Shown one piece after another: positions 1-8,874 of a stretch of 64,000 nt of DNA; the stretch's first letter is position 1; each line of letters begins with the position of its first letter. A program made the position numbers and the translations under genes. The DNA comes from Parvularcula maris (GTDB lineage Bacteria; Pseudomonadota; Alphaproteobacteria; Caulobacterales; Parvularculaceae): positions 1-64,000 of the forward strand of contig NZ_JANIBC010000001.1 in NCBI RefSeq assembly GCF_024505085.1, read 5' to 3'. The notes under the pieces were generated by a model that worked only from the letters and a program-made list of their open reading frames with translations, was not told where the DNA came from and ran no database searches.

Positions 1-42
1 CCATGGGTCCCGGATAGCGCTCACGCGCTTCCGGGATGACGG
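1..42. repeat. R1 dispersed palindromic repeat, right arm only
   Basis: One arm of the R1 family: CCATGGGTCCCGG, a short hairpin, then TTCCGGGATGACG. The other arm, seen in the full copies, would lie before the window. It sits directly downstream of bioB, where the hairpin could also act on the 3' end of the transcript. Confidence 0.8.
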
Positions 43-47
43 GGGGT

Positions 48-1013
48 TCAGCGTTTCGGTCTCAGGCCGAGTTTGGCAAAGAGGGCAGCGTCGCTCTTCG
101 GTTCGGGGTTGGGGGTGGTGAGGAGCGCGTCGCCTACGAAGATGGAGTTGGCGCCTGCGAGGAAGGCCAATGCCTGGGTCTCCTCGGACATGGTCTCGCG
201 GCCTGCGGAGAGGCGTACCACGCTCTCCGGCATGGTCAGCCTGCAGACGGCGATGGTGCGGACGAGCTCGATCGGCTCCACCGGCTCGCTCATCGAAAGC
301 GGTGTACCTTCGATGGGGACGAGAGCGTTGATCGGTACGCTGCCCGGATGTTCGGGCAGGGTGGCGAGGGTATGGACGAAGCTGACCCGGTCCTCGCGAG
401 TCTCGCCCAAACCTAGGATACCGCCGCAGCAGGTGGAGATGCCCGCTTCGCGCACCACCTCCAGCGTGTCGAGACGCTCGGCGAAGCTCCTTGTGGTGAT
501 CACTTTGCCGTAGTGCTCTTCGGAGGTGTCGATATTGTGGTTGTAGTAGTCGAGCCCCGCCTCTTTCAGCGCGCCAGCCTGTTCGGCCGTCAGCATACCG
601 AGGGTCATGCAGGTCTCGAGCCCTAGATCCTTCACCCCCCGGATCATCGCCGCGATGGCGGGCAGGTCGCGGGGTTTGGGAGAGCGCCAGGCGGCACCCA
701 TGCAGAAGCGCGTGGCGCCGCCCTCTTTCGCCTTTCTCGCCTCGGCCAGAACCTCTTCGGTGGCCATCAGCTTGGAGGCCTTGAGCCCGGTGTCGAACTT
801 GGCCGACTGGCTGCAGTAGCCGCAATCCTCGGGACAGCCGCCGGTTTTGATGGAGAGGAGCTGGGCGGCCTCGATCTCTTCCGGATCGAAGTGCTCTCGG
901 TGGACCGTCTGGGCACGGAAGAGAAGTTCCGGGAAGGAGAGCGTGAAGAGGCTTGCGATCTCCTCACGGGTCCAGTCGTGGCGGAGGGCGGAGGGGGCTT
1001 GGTCGAGGGGCAT
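48..1013 (-). CDS. bioB: Biotin synthase
   Basis: A 321-aa radical SAM enzyme that inserts sulfur into dethiobiotin, the last step of biotin synthesis, in the cytoplasm. The CxxxCxxC cluster motif is at C60, C64 and C67 (CPEDCGYC). The family-specific stretches [19 protein letters not shown] and the late LSAGRE are all present, so the protein looks complete and normal in length. It stands alone: no bioA, bioD or bioF lies beside it, so the rest of the pathway must be elsewhere. Downstream lies an R1 repeat and upstream another R1 copy separates it from the next gene. No biotin operator was recognised. The function call is secure. Confidence 0.97.
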   Translation of the reverse strand: MPLDQAPSALRHDWTREEIASLFTLSFPELLFRAQTVHREHFDPEEIEAAQLLSIKTGGCPEDCGYCSQSAKFDTGLKASKLMATEEVLAEARKAKEGGATRFCMGAAWRSPKPRDLPAIAAMIRGVKDLGLETCMTLGMLTAEQAGALKEAGLDYYNHNIDTSEEHYGKVITTRSFAERLDTLEVVREAGISTCCGGILGLGETREDRVSFVHTLATLPEHPGSVPINALVPIEGTPLSMSEPVEPIELVRTIAVCRLTMPESVVRLSAGRETMSEETQALAFLAGANSIFVGDALLTTPNPEPKSDAALFAKLGLRPKR

Positions 1014-1040
1014 GATCTACTCGCTACCTACGATACGGAC

Positions 1041-1145
1041 GTCATCCCGGCCAGCGAGCCGGGACCCATGGACCGTTCTGGTGGTCCAGTTGCAGCCGAT
1101 AGTCCATGGGTCCCGGATAAGTGCTGCGCACTTTCCGGGATGACG
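1041..1145. repeat. R1 dispersed nested inverted repeat, full copy
   Basis: Left arm GTCATCCCGG...CCGGGACCCATGG (1041-1073) and right arm CCATGGGTCCCGG...CCGGGATGACG (about 1103-1144) are in inverted orientation around a spacer of about 30 bases. Each arm can itself fold into a hairpin. It fills the gap between bioB and the sugar dehydrogenase. Confidence 0.85.
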
Positions 1146-1157
1146 TCGGAAGAGAGT

Positions 1158-2267
1158 TCAGCCCTTCGGCGTCAGCTTCATGATCCGGCCTTCGCCGCGG
1201 TCGCCGCCGTCCTCGATGAGGTAGACCTCGCCTTCAGGCCCCTCGACCACGCCGCGGATGCGGGTGTTCATATCGAAGCGCTCGGCCTCGCAGATGTCGC
1301 GGCCGTCGAGCTCGCACTCCATCGTCACGCGGATGAGCGCCTTGGAAGACAGCCCGCCGATCAGCGCCGAGCCGGTCCAGTCGGAGAAGGCGTCGCCCTG
1401 GTAGATGACCAGCGAGGAGGGGCTGATGACCGGCGTCCACCACTCGTCCGGCGCGCGGAAGCCGTCGCCTTCGGAGTGGTCGGGGATCTCGCGGCCCGAA
1501 TAGTGGTCGCCGTTGGAGACCGTGGGGTAGCCGTAGTTCTCGCCGCGCTCGATCTTCTGGAACTCGTCGCCGCCCTTGGGTCCCATCTCGACCTCCCAGA
1601 GCTGACCGTCGCCGTCGAAGGCGATGCCGAGGGGGTTGCGCATGCCGACGGTCCAGAACTGCTTGGCCACGCCCCCCTCATCGGCGAAGGGGTTGTCGTC
1701 CGGCACCGTGCCGTCGGGGCGGATGCGGATGATCTTGCCGAGGTTCATCTTCATGTTCTGGGCGGGGTTGAACTTCTGCCGCTCGCCCGAGCTGATGAAG
1801 AGGTACTCGCCGTCGGGGGTGAAGGCGAGGCGGTGGCCGTAATGGCCCTGGCCCGTCACTTTGGGGGTCTGTTGCCAGATCACCTCGTAGTCTTCCAGGG
1901 CGCCGGTCTCGAGGTTCAGGACACCCCGGCCCACGGCGGCGCCCTGACGGTTGCGGCGGCCGGGCTCGGCATAGGAGATATAGACCATGCCGTCGTTCTC
2001 GAAGTCGGGGCTCAGCATGATGTCGCCGAGGCCGCCTTGGCCGCCGAACTCGGCCTCCGGCACGCCGGAGATCTCCATCTCGGTTTCGCCCTCGGCGTTC
2101 ACCACCAGGAGCTGGCCCGCCTTCTCGGTCACTAGCATGCGCCCGTCGGGCAGAAGCTGCATGGCCCACGGATGCTCCAGGTCGGCGATGGTCTCGATCT
2201 CGAAAGGATGCTCGGCGGGGGAGGGCTGGAGGACTAGCGCAGTGGTGATGAGAAGGCTGGTGAGCAT
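1158..2267 (-). CDS. PQQ-dependent sugar dehydrogenase, soluble aldose type (YliI/Asd-like)
   Basis: A 369-aa protein of the glucose/sorbosone dehydrogenase family, a six-bladed beta-propeller that binds PQQ and oxidises aldose sugars in the periplasm. The first 18 or so residues (LLITTALVLQPSPA) look like a signal peptide. The fold is marked by EHPWAMQLLPDGRMLVTEK near the start, GHYGHRLAF with the likely catalytic His142, the ligand-binding FISSGE and the later VGMRNPLGIAFD. Family members are usually 350-380 aa, so it is full length. No PQQ biosynthesis gene is in the window, so cofactor supply is unknown. The substrate cannot be told from sequence. It is flanked on both sides by R1 repeats and is probably transcribed alone. 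Confidence 0.9.
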   Translation of the reverse strand: MLTSLLITTALVLQPSPAEHPFEIETIADLEHPWAMQLLPDGRMLVTEKAGQLLVVNAEGETEMEISGVPEAEFGGQGGLGDIMLSPDFENDGMVYISYAEPGRRNRQGAAVGRGVLNLETGALEDYEVIWQQTPKVTGQGHYGHRLAFTPDGEYLFISSGERQKFNPAQNMKMNLGKIIRIRPDGTVPDDNPFADEGGVAKQFWTVGMRNPLGIAFDGDGQLWEVEMGPKGGDEFQKIERGENYGYPTVSNGDHYSGREIPDHSEGDGFRAPDEWWTPVISPSSLVIYQGDAFSDWTGSALIGGLSSKALIRVTMECELDGRDICEAERFDMNTRIRGVVEGPEGEVYLIEDGGDRGEGRIMKLTPKG

Positions 2268-2370
2268 GGGTGTCTCCTAGGGCTTTTGGGGGATGTAGGC
2301 GGCGGCGGCGGAGAAGCGAAGGGGAGAGGGCAGCGGCGCGGAGAGGTCCGCATTACAACCCTTTGCCATC

Positions 2371-2512
2371 GTCATCCCGGGCGCGTAGCCGGTTGAGCCG
2401 CAACACGGATCGACGGACCCATGGACCAACCATCGTAGAACGCACGGCGGTCGTTCTGCTGGCTATATCTTAGGCCATGGGTCCCGGATAGCCTTCGGCT
2501 TCCGGGATGACG
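2371..2512. repeat. R1 dispersed nested inverted repeat, full copy with a longer left arm
   Basis: Begins GTCATCCCGG and ends CCGGGATGACG, with the inner CCATGG ends facing each other. The left arm is longer and more diverged than in other copies (an extra GC-rich stretch around 2385-2410). It occupies the gap of about 280 bases between the oligopeptidase and the sugar dehydrogenase, where I see no gene. Confidence 0.8.
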
Positions 2513-2546
2513 ACAGAACGGCGGTTTCGGCGCTTCATTGGAACGG

Positions 2547-4646
2547 TCAGATCCCCCTATCAGGCTCAGCCTCGGCCAATCCCAGGACATCCAGCGCAAA
2601 AGCATAGTCCGCCGCTCGCTCCTTGAGGCGCTCGAACCTGGCCGCCGAGCCGCCGTGCCCTGCGGTCATGTTCATGCGCAGGAGGAACGGGCCGCCGCTT
2701 GCCTTCTCGCGCAGGCGGGCGACCCATTTGGCGGGCTCCCAATAGGTGACGCGGTAGTCCGTGAGCCCCCCGGTGGCGAGCACCTGGGGATAGGTCTCGC
2801 CGGGGCGGATATTGTCGTAGGGGGAGTAGGCCTTGATGGTTTCGTAGGCTGCCTTGTCGGTGATCGGATCGCCCCACTCCTCCCATTCGGGCGGGGTGAG
2901 GGGGAGGTCGGCGTCCGAGATGGTGCTGAGCACGTCGATGAAGGGCACCGCGCCGATGACGCCTCCATAGAGGCCAGGGTCGAGGTTCATGGCGGCGCCG
3001 ACGAGGAGACCGCCCGCCGATCCTCCGTAGGCGACGATGCGGCCGCGCTTGGTGATGCCGCGCTCGATCAGCGCCTCGGCGGCGTCGTTGAAGTCGCGGA
3101 AGGTGTTCTCTTTCTTGTCGAGCTTGCCAGCCAGGTACCATGGCCGCCCCTTAGCCGAGCCGCCCCTGATATGGGCCACCGCAAAGACCGCACCCCTGTC
3201 CACGAGGCTGAGGACGTGGGAGGAGAAGTCATCGTCCACATAGATGCCATAGGCGCCGTAGCCGTAGAGGACGACCGGCAGGTCGCCGTTCGGCTCGACA
3301 TTCTTTCTACGAACGAGGACGACGGGCACCTCCTCGCCGTCCCTCGCCCTGGCCTCGATGCGCTCGACCACATAGGCGCCCGTGTTGTGTCCGGAGGGAA
3401 TGGCCTGCGTCTTGCACAGCTCCCTGGTTCGCGCCTTCATGTCGTAGTCGAACACTTGCGCGGGCTGGTTGGGGCTCTCATAGGCGAAGCGGATCACATC
3501 GGTCTCGAACTCGCCCCAGCCCATGAGCGACAGCGCATAGGCCTCCTGCTCGAAGGTCAGCGCGTGCTCTTCGCTGTGGTCGTAGCGGGAGACCACGATG
3601 CGCGGCCTCGCGTCTTCCCTCTCCTCACGGACGATCCAGCCCTTGAAGAGGACGATGCCCGCCACATAGGTGCCGGGGCGGTGGGGCAGCCAGTCCTGCC
3701 AGTTGGCTTTGGAGGGGTCGCTTTCAGGCGCGCGGGCCACCTTGAAGTCGGTGGCATCGTCCGCATTGGTGTGGATGAAGAACTCGCCATTCGCGTGGTC
3801 TACATCATAGAGCACACCCGGCTGGCGCGGCTCCACCACGCTGGGCTCACCGGCTGGGTCGTCGAGACGTAGGATACGCTCTTCGGAGGTGTTGCCGTTG
3901 CCGATGCTGATGACGAGGTAGACGTCGGACGAGGTCTCGGAGATCGACAGGAACATGCCGTCATCCTCCTCCTCATTGACCAGCCGGTCCTGGGAGGTAT
4001 CCGTACCGAGAACATGGTGCTTCACGCGCTTGGGCCGCTGGTTGTCGTCCCGCTCCACATAGAAGAAGCTCTTATCATCCTTGGCCCAGACCACCGAGCC
4101 GTCGGTGGAGGGGATGAGGTCGCCGAACTCCTTCTCACCGGAGAGGTCGCGCACACGGATGTCGTAGTACTCCGACCCCAGACGGTCGACTGCGTAGGCC
4201 ATCAGCTTGTGGTCCCAGGAGACATCCACCCCGCCGATGGAGAAGAAGTCCTCGCCCTCCCCTTCCCTGTCACCGTCGAGAAGCACCTCCTCCTCGCCGC
4301 CGCCTGCAGGCTTGCGGCAGATGACGGGGTACTGACCGCCCTCGCGGAAGCGGTTGTAATAGGCGTAGGGGCCGTCCTTCATGGGGACGGAGCTGTCGTT
4401 CTCCTTGATCCGCCCGCGCATCTCTTCGAACAGCGCCGCCCGCAGGGCTTCGAGATGCTTCGTCCGGTCCTCGTAATAGGCGTTCTCGGCTTCGAGATGC
4501 TCGCGGACGTCGTCGCGCAAGAGGGTCGGATCGCGCAGGACCTCCTGCCAGTTGTCGTCGCGCATCCAGGCGTAGGGGTCCTGACGCTCCTCCCCGTGCT
4601 GGGTGATAGCGTGGGGGACTTTCTTCGGCTTGGGCGCGTCGGTCAT
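2547..4646 (-). CDS. ptrB: Oligopeptidase B, S9A serine peptidase
   Basis: A 699-aa cytoplasmic peptidase that cleaves short peptides after Arg or Lys. An N-terminal seven-bladed propeller (about residues 1-400) is followed by the alpha/beta hydrolase domain. The nucleophile is Ser543 in GGSAGG and the catalytic His is His664 in AGHGG; the Asp should lie in the TDYRV segment between them. The stretch PPEWEEWGDP is typical of the OpdB branch (usually EWGNP), which separates it from prolyl oligopeptidase proper. No signal peptide is present. The start MTDAPKPKK is preceded by AAGGAGT, a good ribosome site. It is one of three S9 peptidases in the window. Confidence 0.93.
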   Translation of the reverse strand: MTDAPKPKKVPHAITQHGEERQDPYAWMRDDNWQEVLRDPTLLRDDVREHLEAENAYYEDRTKHLEALRAALFEEMRGRIKENDSSVPMKDGPYAYYNRFREGGQYPVICRKPAGGGEEEVLLDGDREGEGEDFFSIGGVDVSWDHKLMAYAVDRLGSEYYDIRVRDLSGEKEFGDLIPSTDGSVVWAKDDKSFFYVERDDNQRPKRVKHHVLGTDTSQDRLVNEEEDDGMFLSISETSSDVYLVISIGNGNTSEERILRLDDPAGEPSVVEPRQPGVLYDVDHANGEFFIHTNADDATDFKVARAPESDPSKANWQDWLPHRPGTYVAGIVLFKGWIVREEREDARPRIVVSRYDHSEEHALTFEQEAYALSLMGWGEFETDVIRFAYESPNQPAQVFDYDMKARTRELCKTQAIPSGHNTGAYVVERIEARARDGEEVPVVLVRRKNVEPNGDLPVVLYGYGAYGIYVDDDFSSHVLSLVDRGAVFAVAHIRGGSAKGRPWYLAGKLDKKENTFRDFNDAAEALIERGITKRGRIVAYGGSAGGLLVGAAMNLDPGLYGGVIGAVPFIDVLSTISDADLPLTPPEWEEWGDPITDKAAYETIKAYSPYDNIRPGETYPQVLATGGLTDYRVTYWEPAKWVARLREKASGGPFLLRMNMTAGHGGSAARFERLKERAADYAFALDVLGLAEAEPDRGI

Positions 4647-4720
4647 CGGTACTCCTTGGGGGCAGGCGGGCCGCCTATGTGGCGGGGGCCGGGCGGGGGC
4701 GCAAGGAAGCGGCGTAGCGG

Positions 4721-4813
4721 CGTAGGGCGGTCAGCCTCAAAGGGATTGACCGCGAGCTGTAAGCGCAGTTCTTGGATACGCGGCCAACGGCTTTGCCGCT
4801 GACCGCCCTACGG
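4721..4813. repeat. R3 dispersed inverted repeat
   Basis: Outer ends CGTAGGGCGGTCAG and CTGACCGCCCTACGG are inverted; the interior holds a GCGGCCAACGGCTTTGCC segment shared with the copies near 18.0 and 18.3 kb. It lies between the DUF4153 gene and the oligopeptidase and just reaches the 3' end of the DUF4153 gene. Confidence 0.75.
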
Positions 4814-6553
4814 TAGTGGGGCCGGAGCTACGGGTTCGTCCTCGACCAGAATCCAGCTGTCCTTGAACGAGGTGACCGGAAGCCCCGGTGCTTCCGGCAC
4901 CTGCACTTGCCTGACCTCGTAGGTCATGCCTTCTGCAGCCAGACGCTCCGCGAAGGCGTGCCAGCCTACGGCGTTGGTCTTGAGCTCCGTGGTCTCACCA
5001 TAGCTGTAGGTGCCGGTCAGATCTTCGTGGAAGGAAAGGAAGTAGTCCTCACGCCAGGCCCAGGTGACAAACACCCCCTCTTTCTGGACGGCGATGACCA
5101 TCTGTTCGAACTCGCGGCGCCCCAGCGAGCGGGACAACGCATCCCTCATCGTCTTCGTCAGCGCCTCTGGGTTCGGGTAGATGGTAACAGCACCTGCCCT
5201 GATCGCCTGTTCGAGTTCGCTGGGGCTCTCGAATGCCGGATTGGGGGGAACGGGACGAGCCTCCGTTGGCTGTTGGATCGAGGAGGACAGCGTTGCCAGA
5301 TCGGCGTTGCTGGCGACAACTCGTTCGAAGGCGGTGCTACCCGGCTCTCCCAGACGGTAGCGCAGATACCAAAGGTCCTCAGCGTCGGCCTTTTCGGGCG
5401 CTGCCAGTAGCAGCTGGGCCTGGGACTCTGCCGACCAGGTCAGCGGCTTGAAGAGCGGGGTCTGCAGGAACACTGCTACGCCCACCAGCATCAGGGACAG
5501 GACGATGTTCCCCATGCGCAGGACTCCCCACTGCCCTGCCAGCGCGGAGACGGCGTAGAGCGGTGCGTAGCCTGCAAGGATGCCCACCGCGACGATGGCA
5601 GCGATACGGTTGGGTGTCAGCCCCTCCGCGCCGATCCTGATCCAGAGGCCGTAGCCTGCGAGCGCCACCAGGAAGACCAGCATCAGACCGAGCGCCCTGG
5701 CCGCGGCTGTGGGCAGGGCCTTCACCGGCTCCCCCTCCTCAGCCACCACGGCGTTGATCATGACGATGGCGATGGCAGCGGTGACCGCCAGGGTGACCAC
5801 GGGGCTCAGCCCCTCGATGATCGAGCCGAAGCCGCGCACCATGACCCCCGCCAGAAAGATCGCGGCGGCGGCGGCGAAGATGGGGCTGAGGGTTCGGATC
5901 AGGGCGAAGGAGATGCCCCGGAAGGCCAGCACCGCCTGCTCTCGCTGCCGCACGATGCAGGCGCCGGTCCCCAGAAGCGCTCCGAGGATGATCGCGTTGA
6001 ACCATCCCGTTCCCAGAAGCTCGGTGAGAACATCGAGGCCGATGAAGTCGAACAGACCTGCGACCAGCCACGCCAAGAGGTAGCCGACCCCCATGAAGCC
6101 GAGGGAGATCGCCACGACCGCCGGGTTGTTCCAGGCCTCGGAGTAGAGCCTGCGATAGTCCGCCAGCCCTCCCCCGCCGGTGAACGCCTTGAGATAGGGG
6201 ATGAGCACCCCAACCGTCCCAAAGGCGAGGAGAACCAGGAGGACCATACCGTCCTCGGAGCCAAGTTCCTGGTGCAGGCCCGTATAGAAGAGGCCGCCTA
6301 TCAGCACGGCGACCGACAGCCCTACCAGCGCTGCGCGGGGCCAACGCCCCTCATAGACCGTCAGCATGTAGGTCCCGCCGCCGATCAGGATGGCCATCAC
6401 CCCGGTGGTCGATAGGGGCATGTCGGTCAGCCTCAGGCCGATCCGATCACCGAACCACCAAGCCATCCAGCCGAAGAGCGCGCCCGGCAGGGTGAAAAGA
6501 AGCAGCACGGCCCGGCTGCTGGCGGGAACTGCGGTAGTGCTGGAGGACGCCAT
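4808..6553 (-). CDS. DUF4153 domain multi-pass membrane protein
   Basis: A 581-aa inner-membrane protein. Residues about 15-370 hold some ten or more hydrophobic helices, including the family-typical region around YSEAWNNPAVVAISLGFMGVG and FRGISFALIRTLSPIF. Residues about 390-570 form a soluble C-terminal part with no recognised domain. DUF4153 proteins are common in alphaproteobacteria and their function is not known; the arrangement of helices suggests transport or sensing, but this is inference. The gene is separated from the oligopeptidase by an R3 repeat and is probably a single transcription unit. Family assignment is fairly sure; function is open. Confidence 0.8.
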   Translation of the reverse strand: MASSSTTAVPASSRAVLLLFTLPGALFGWMAWWFGDRIGLRLTDMPLSTTGVMAILIGGGTYMLTVYEGRWPRAALVGLSVAVLIGGLFYTGLHQELGSEDGMVLLVLLAFGTVGVLIPYLKAFTGGGGLADYRRLYSEAWNNPAVVAISLGFMGVGYLLAWLVAGLFDFIGLDVLTELLGTGWFNAIILGALLGTGACIVRQREQAVLAFRGISFALIRTLSPIFAAAAAIFLAGVMVRGFGSIIEGLSPVVTLAVTAAIAIVMINAVVAEEGEPVKALPTAAARALGLMLVFLVALAGYGLWIRIGAEGLTPNRIAAIVAVGILAGYAPLYAVSALAGQWGVLRMGNIVLSLMLVGVAVFLQTPLFKPLTWSAESQAQLLLAAPEKADAEDLWYLRYRLGEPGSTAFERVVASNADLATLSSSIQQPTEARPVPPNPAFESPSELEQAIRAGAVTIYPNPEALTKTMRDALSRSLGRREFEQMVIAVQKEGVFVTWAWREDYFLSFHEDLTGTYSYGETTELKTNAVGWHAFAERLAAEGMTYEVRQVQVPEAPGLPVTSFKDSWILVEDEPVAPAPLP

Positions 6554-6815
6554 GACCCACTCCCTGTCCTAACGGACATGTTCGCATGGGGGAGCTGATT
6601 GGCAAGGAGAAAGATCGCCTAGTGGACACCGCGTTCGTCCAGCCGCTTCTGGCCGGTATGGCCGAAGATTTCGCAACGTGCGAGGCACTACCAACAGGGT
6701 AAGCTGCCCTTTGTGGCGGCGCTCAAACCTAGCAGAGACCTAGCCTTCAGTGGTATGGCCAGCAGTTCTGAGCTGTGTTCTGGCGTTGGATATGGAGGCG
6801 AGCTAGTCCTTCGGC

Positions 6816-6823
6816 AAAGGAGG
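6816..6823 (+). promoter_or_regulatory. Strong ribosome binding site fixing the isomerase start
   Basis: AAAGGAGG lies five bases before the ATG at 6829. It decides for this start over an in-frame start 54 bases upstream, whose extra 18 residues (FWRWIWRRASPS) do not look like family sequence. Confidence 0.8.
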
Positions 6824-6828
6824 CTTCC

Positions 6829-7404
6829 ATGGCCGAACTGCGCGTCTATTTTCACTTCCGCAGCCCCTACTCCCGCATCGGGCTGCACCATATCGCCCGC
6901 GCCGGGCTGGAGAAGAAGCACGCGCTGTCGCTGCATGTCTTCACCGCGCCCGCAGGGGGTGCGGCGTTCCTCAACCCCACCGATAGCAAGCCGAAGCTGC
7001 GCTACATCATGGAGGACGCGCCTCGGATGACCATGCGGGCGGGGCTGCCCATCATGCCGCCGCTTCGTCCCGAGCCCGACTACGGCGCAGCGATTGCCGC
7101 CTTCCATGTCGCAAGAGAATACGGCGCGGGCCTGCCCTTCGCCCTGGCGGTCAGCGATGCGCGGTGGGGGAAGGCAGAGGACATCGCCGATCCCGATGTG
7201 CTGCAGACATGCGCTGCGCAGGCGGGGCTACCGAGCGGCGCCGACCTGACGGCTGCTCCGGCGGGCGCGATGGCGGCGGACGAAGCCGCTGTCGAACAGG
7301 ACGGCGCCTTCGGTGTCCCCTTCGCGGTCCTCGACGAGGGCGGCAGCAAGCAGAAGTTCTGGGGTCAGGACCGCTTCGAGCTTCTGGTGGAGCTGGCGGG
7401 CTAG
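6829..7404 (+). CDS. 2-hydroxychromene-2-carboxylate isomerase-like protein (DsbA/kappa-GST fold)
   Basis: A 191-aa protein of the thioredoxin-fold family that includes HCCA isomerase and kappa-class glutathione transferases. The N-terminal strand FHFRSPYS carries Ser12 at the position used to activate glutathione in HCCA isomerases. The C-terminal EQDGAFGVPFAVLDEG...FWGQDRFELL is the conserved cis-Pro and FWGxDR signature. True HCCA isomerases act in naphthalene breakdown, but no aromatic pathway is nearby, so a general glutathione-linked role is more likely. The gene converges with fur and their ends overlap by four bases. Confidence 0.85.
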   Translation: MAELRVYFHFRSPYSRIGLHHIARAGLEKKHALSLHVFTAPAGGAAFLNPTDSKPKLRYIMEDAPRMTMRAGLPIMPPLRPEPDYGAAIAAFHVAREYGAGLPFALAVSDARWGKAEDIADPDVLQTCAAQAGLPSGADLTAAPAGAMAADEAAVEQDGAFGVPFAVLDEGGSKQKFWGQDRFELLVELAG

Positions 7405-7823
7405 CTCTTCTCCTCGTCCAGCGGTACGCCGTAGAGCTCCAGCCGGTGGTCGACGAGGCGGAAGCCGTGCTCCCTCGCGATCTTCTCCTGCAGGCGCTCG
7501 ATCTCCTCGTTGACGAACTCGATCACCTCGCCGGAGCGGACATTGATGAGGTGGTCGTGGTGCTCGGGCGTCGCCTCTTCGTAGCGGGAGCGGCCATGGC
7601 CGTCCTGGAAGTCATGGCGCTGCACCACGTCGTAGTCCTCTAGGAGGCGCATGGTGCGGTAGACGGTGGCGATGGAGATGCGGTCGTCGATCTCGGCGGC
7701 GCGGCGGTGGATCTCCTCCACGTCGGGGTGATCGTCCGCGCTGGAGATCACGCGGGTGATGACCCGGCGCTGATCCGTCATTCTCAGGCCCTTTTCGGCG
7801 CAGATCTTCTCGAGACGGTCCAT
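7401..7823 (-). CDS. fur: Fur family metal-responsive transcriptional regulator
   Basis: A 140-aa DNA-binding regulator. The winged-helix part includes the recognition helix around SIATVYRTMRLLED; the metal-binding His cluster is EHHDHLINV. The C-terminal Cys pairs of enterobacterial Fur are missing, as is usual in alphaproteobacterial Fur. I place the start at 7823 (MDRLEKICAEKGLRMT) because GGAGG sits a few bases upstream and the frame further upstream is out of family; an upstream start at 7874 would add 17 residues inside rimI. The rimI stop lies one base before this ATG, so fur is translationally coupled to tsaB-rimI. Iron is the likely signal, but Mur-type manganese sensing cannot be excluded. 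Confidence 0.92.
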   Translation of the reverse strand: MDRLEKICAEKGLRMTDQRRVITRVISSADDHPDVEEIHRRAAEIDDRISIATVYRTMRLLEDYDVVQRHDFQDGHGRSRYEEATPEHHDHLINVRSGEVIEFVNEEIERLQEKIAREHGFRLVDHRLELYGVPLDEEKS

Positions 7824-7824
7824 G

Positions 7825-8259
7825 TCAGGTTCCTCCGCTGAGGCTGCGCCGCAGAACCGCCGCGTCCTCGCCATTGCCGTAGTAGCGGCGCCTCAGCCCG
7901 ACCCGTTCGAAACCGAAGCGGTCGTAGAGCGCCAGTGCCGCCTTATTGGCGACGCTCACCTCCAGAAACAAGCTCTCAGCGCCGCTCGCCTTCGCCGCAG
8001 CCATCGCCCCGGTAAGAAGGCGGCTGCCAGTGCCCTGTCGCCTTCTGCCCGCTGCAATGGTCAGGATCTCCGCTTCGTCGCCGAGAAAGCGCACCACCAC
8101 GAGGCCTAGAGCGGGCTCCCCCTCCACCAGCACCCTGTCGGCGGCGCTCTCTCCGGCGGAGCGAAAGAAGCCTTCGTCCCACCCCCCGCCGGGGAAGGCG
8201 GCGGCATGTATCCTAGCCAGAAGCGCCGCTTCGCCCGGCTGCATGGGGCGGATGGTCAC
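7825..8259 (-). CDS. rimI: GNAT acetyltransferase, RimI-like
   Basis: A 144-aa GNAT-fold enzyme. The acetyl-CoA loop is AAGRRRQGTGSRLL, followed by LEVSVANKAALALYDRFGF, the signature of ribosomal-protein-alanine acetyltransferase RimI. RimI acetylates the N-terminal alanine of ribosomal protein S18. It overlaps the end of tsaB by four bases and is followed one base later by fur, so the three are one operon; tsaB-rimI pairing is very common. The true substrate was not shown here, and RimI-like enzymes can act on several N-termini. Confidence 0.88.
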   Translation of the reverse strand: MTIRPMQPGEAALLARIHAAAFPGGGWDEGFFRSAGESAADRVLVEGEPALGLVVVRFLGDEAEILTIAAGRRRQGTGSRLLTGAMAAAKASGAESLFLEVSVANKAALALYDRFGFERVGLRRRYYGNGEDAAVLRRSLSGGT

Positions 8260-8864
8260 GGCAGGAGAGCTCTGGCCGGCTTGGCGTCGGGCGCCCTGAG
8301 ATAGAGGGTGCGCAAGGGGGCGGGCGTCTTCTTCCCAGTGAGGAAGAGGAGCGCTTCAGGCGGAATGAAGTCAGGGCCTTCAAAGGCAAGGCCAAGCGCA
8401 GGTCCGGCATTGCCGAGGCGCCGCGCTGCCCCCGCCAGGCTTGCGGCTGCCTCGTCGTAGCTCACGAGCTGCGGGTCGGCGATGGCCTCTCCCCTCCTGA
8501 AGAGCTGGCAGTAGACCTGGCCCCGCCGCGCGTCGATGGCGACGGCCCCCGTGCCGCCCCCCGCCTCCGCAAAGGCCTCGAGTGTGGTGAGGGGAACGGT
8601 CTCGGCGCCGCTGGCCATGGCGAGGCCCTTGGCGAAGGCGATGCCGACCCGCTGGCCCATGAAGGAGCCGGGACCTACCGTCACACCGATGCGTGAGAGC
8701 TGGGAGGCTTCCGCCCCTGCCTCGCGAAGCAGCCCAGCAAGTGCAGGCGCGATCCGCTCCGCATGGCCGACGCCGATCTCTTCCGACACCGAAACCATCT
8801 CTCCGGTATCTGTCTTCAGCCCGAGGGTCAGTCGGCTGAGGCAGGTGTCGATGGCGAGCAGCAC
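8256..8864 (-). CDS. tsaB: tRNA threonylcarbamoyladenosine biosynthesis protein TsaB
   Basis: A 202-aa ASKHA-fold protein that acts with TsaD and TsaE to make t6A at position 37 of ANN-decoding tRNAs in the cytoplasm. The start LLAIDTCLSRLTLGL and the central GVTVGPGSFMGQRVGIAFAKGLA are classic TsaB sequence. It leads the tsaB-rimI-fur operon. The partner genes tsaD, tsaE and tsaC are not in this window. The nfuA gene ends ten bases upstream, so transcription may begin at nfuA. Confidence 0.92.
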   Translation of the reverse strand: MLLAIDTCLSRLTLGLKTDTGEMVSVSEEIGVGHAERIAPALAGLLREAGAEASQLSRIGVTVGPGSFMGQRVGIAFAKGLAMASGAETVPLTTLEAFAEAGGGTGAVAIDARRGQVYCQLFRRGEAIADPQLVSYDEAAASLAGAARRLGNAGPALGLAFEGPDFIPPEALLFLTGKKTPAPLRTLYLRAPDAKPARALLP

Positions 8865-8874
8865 GGGCGCCCGG

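Noticed and set aside
891-2135. 414-aa open frame opposite the sugar dehydrogenase
   Set aside because: Ala/Val/Gly/His-rich antisense of a gene with clear propeller motifs.
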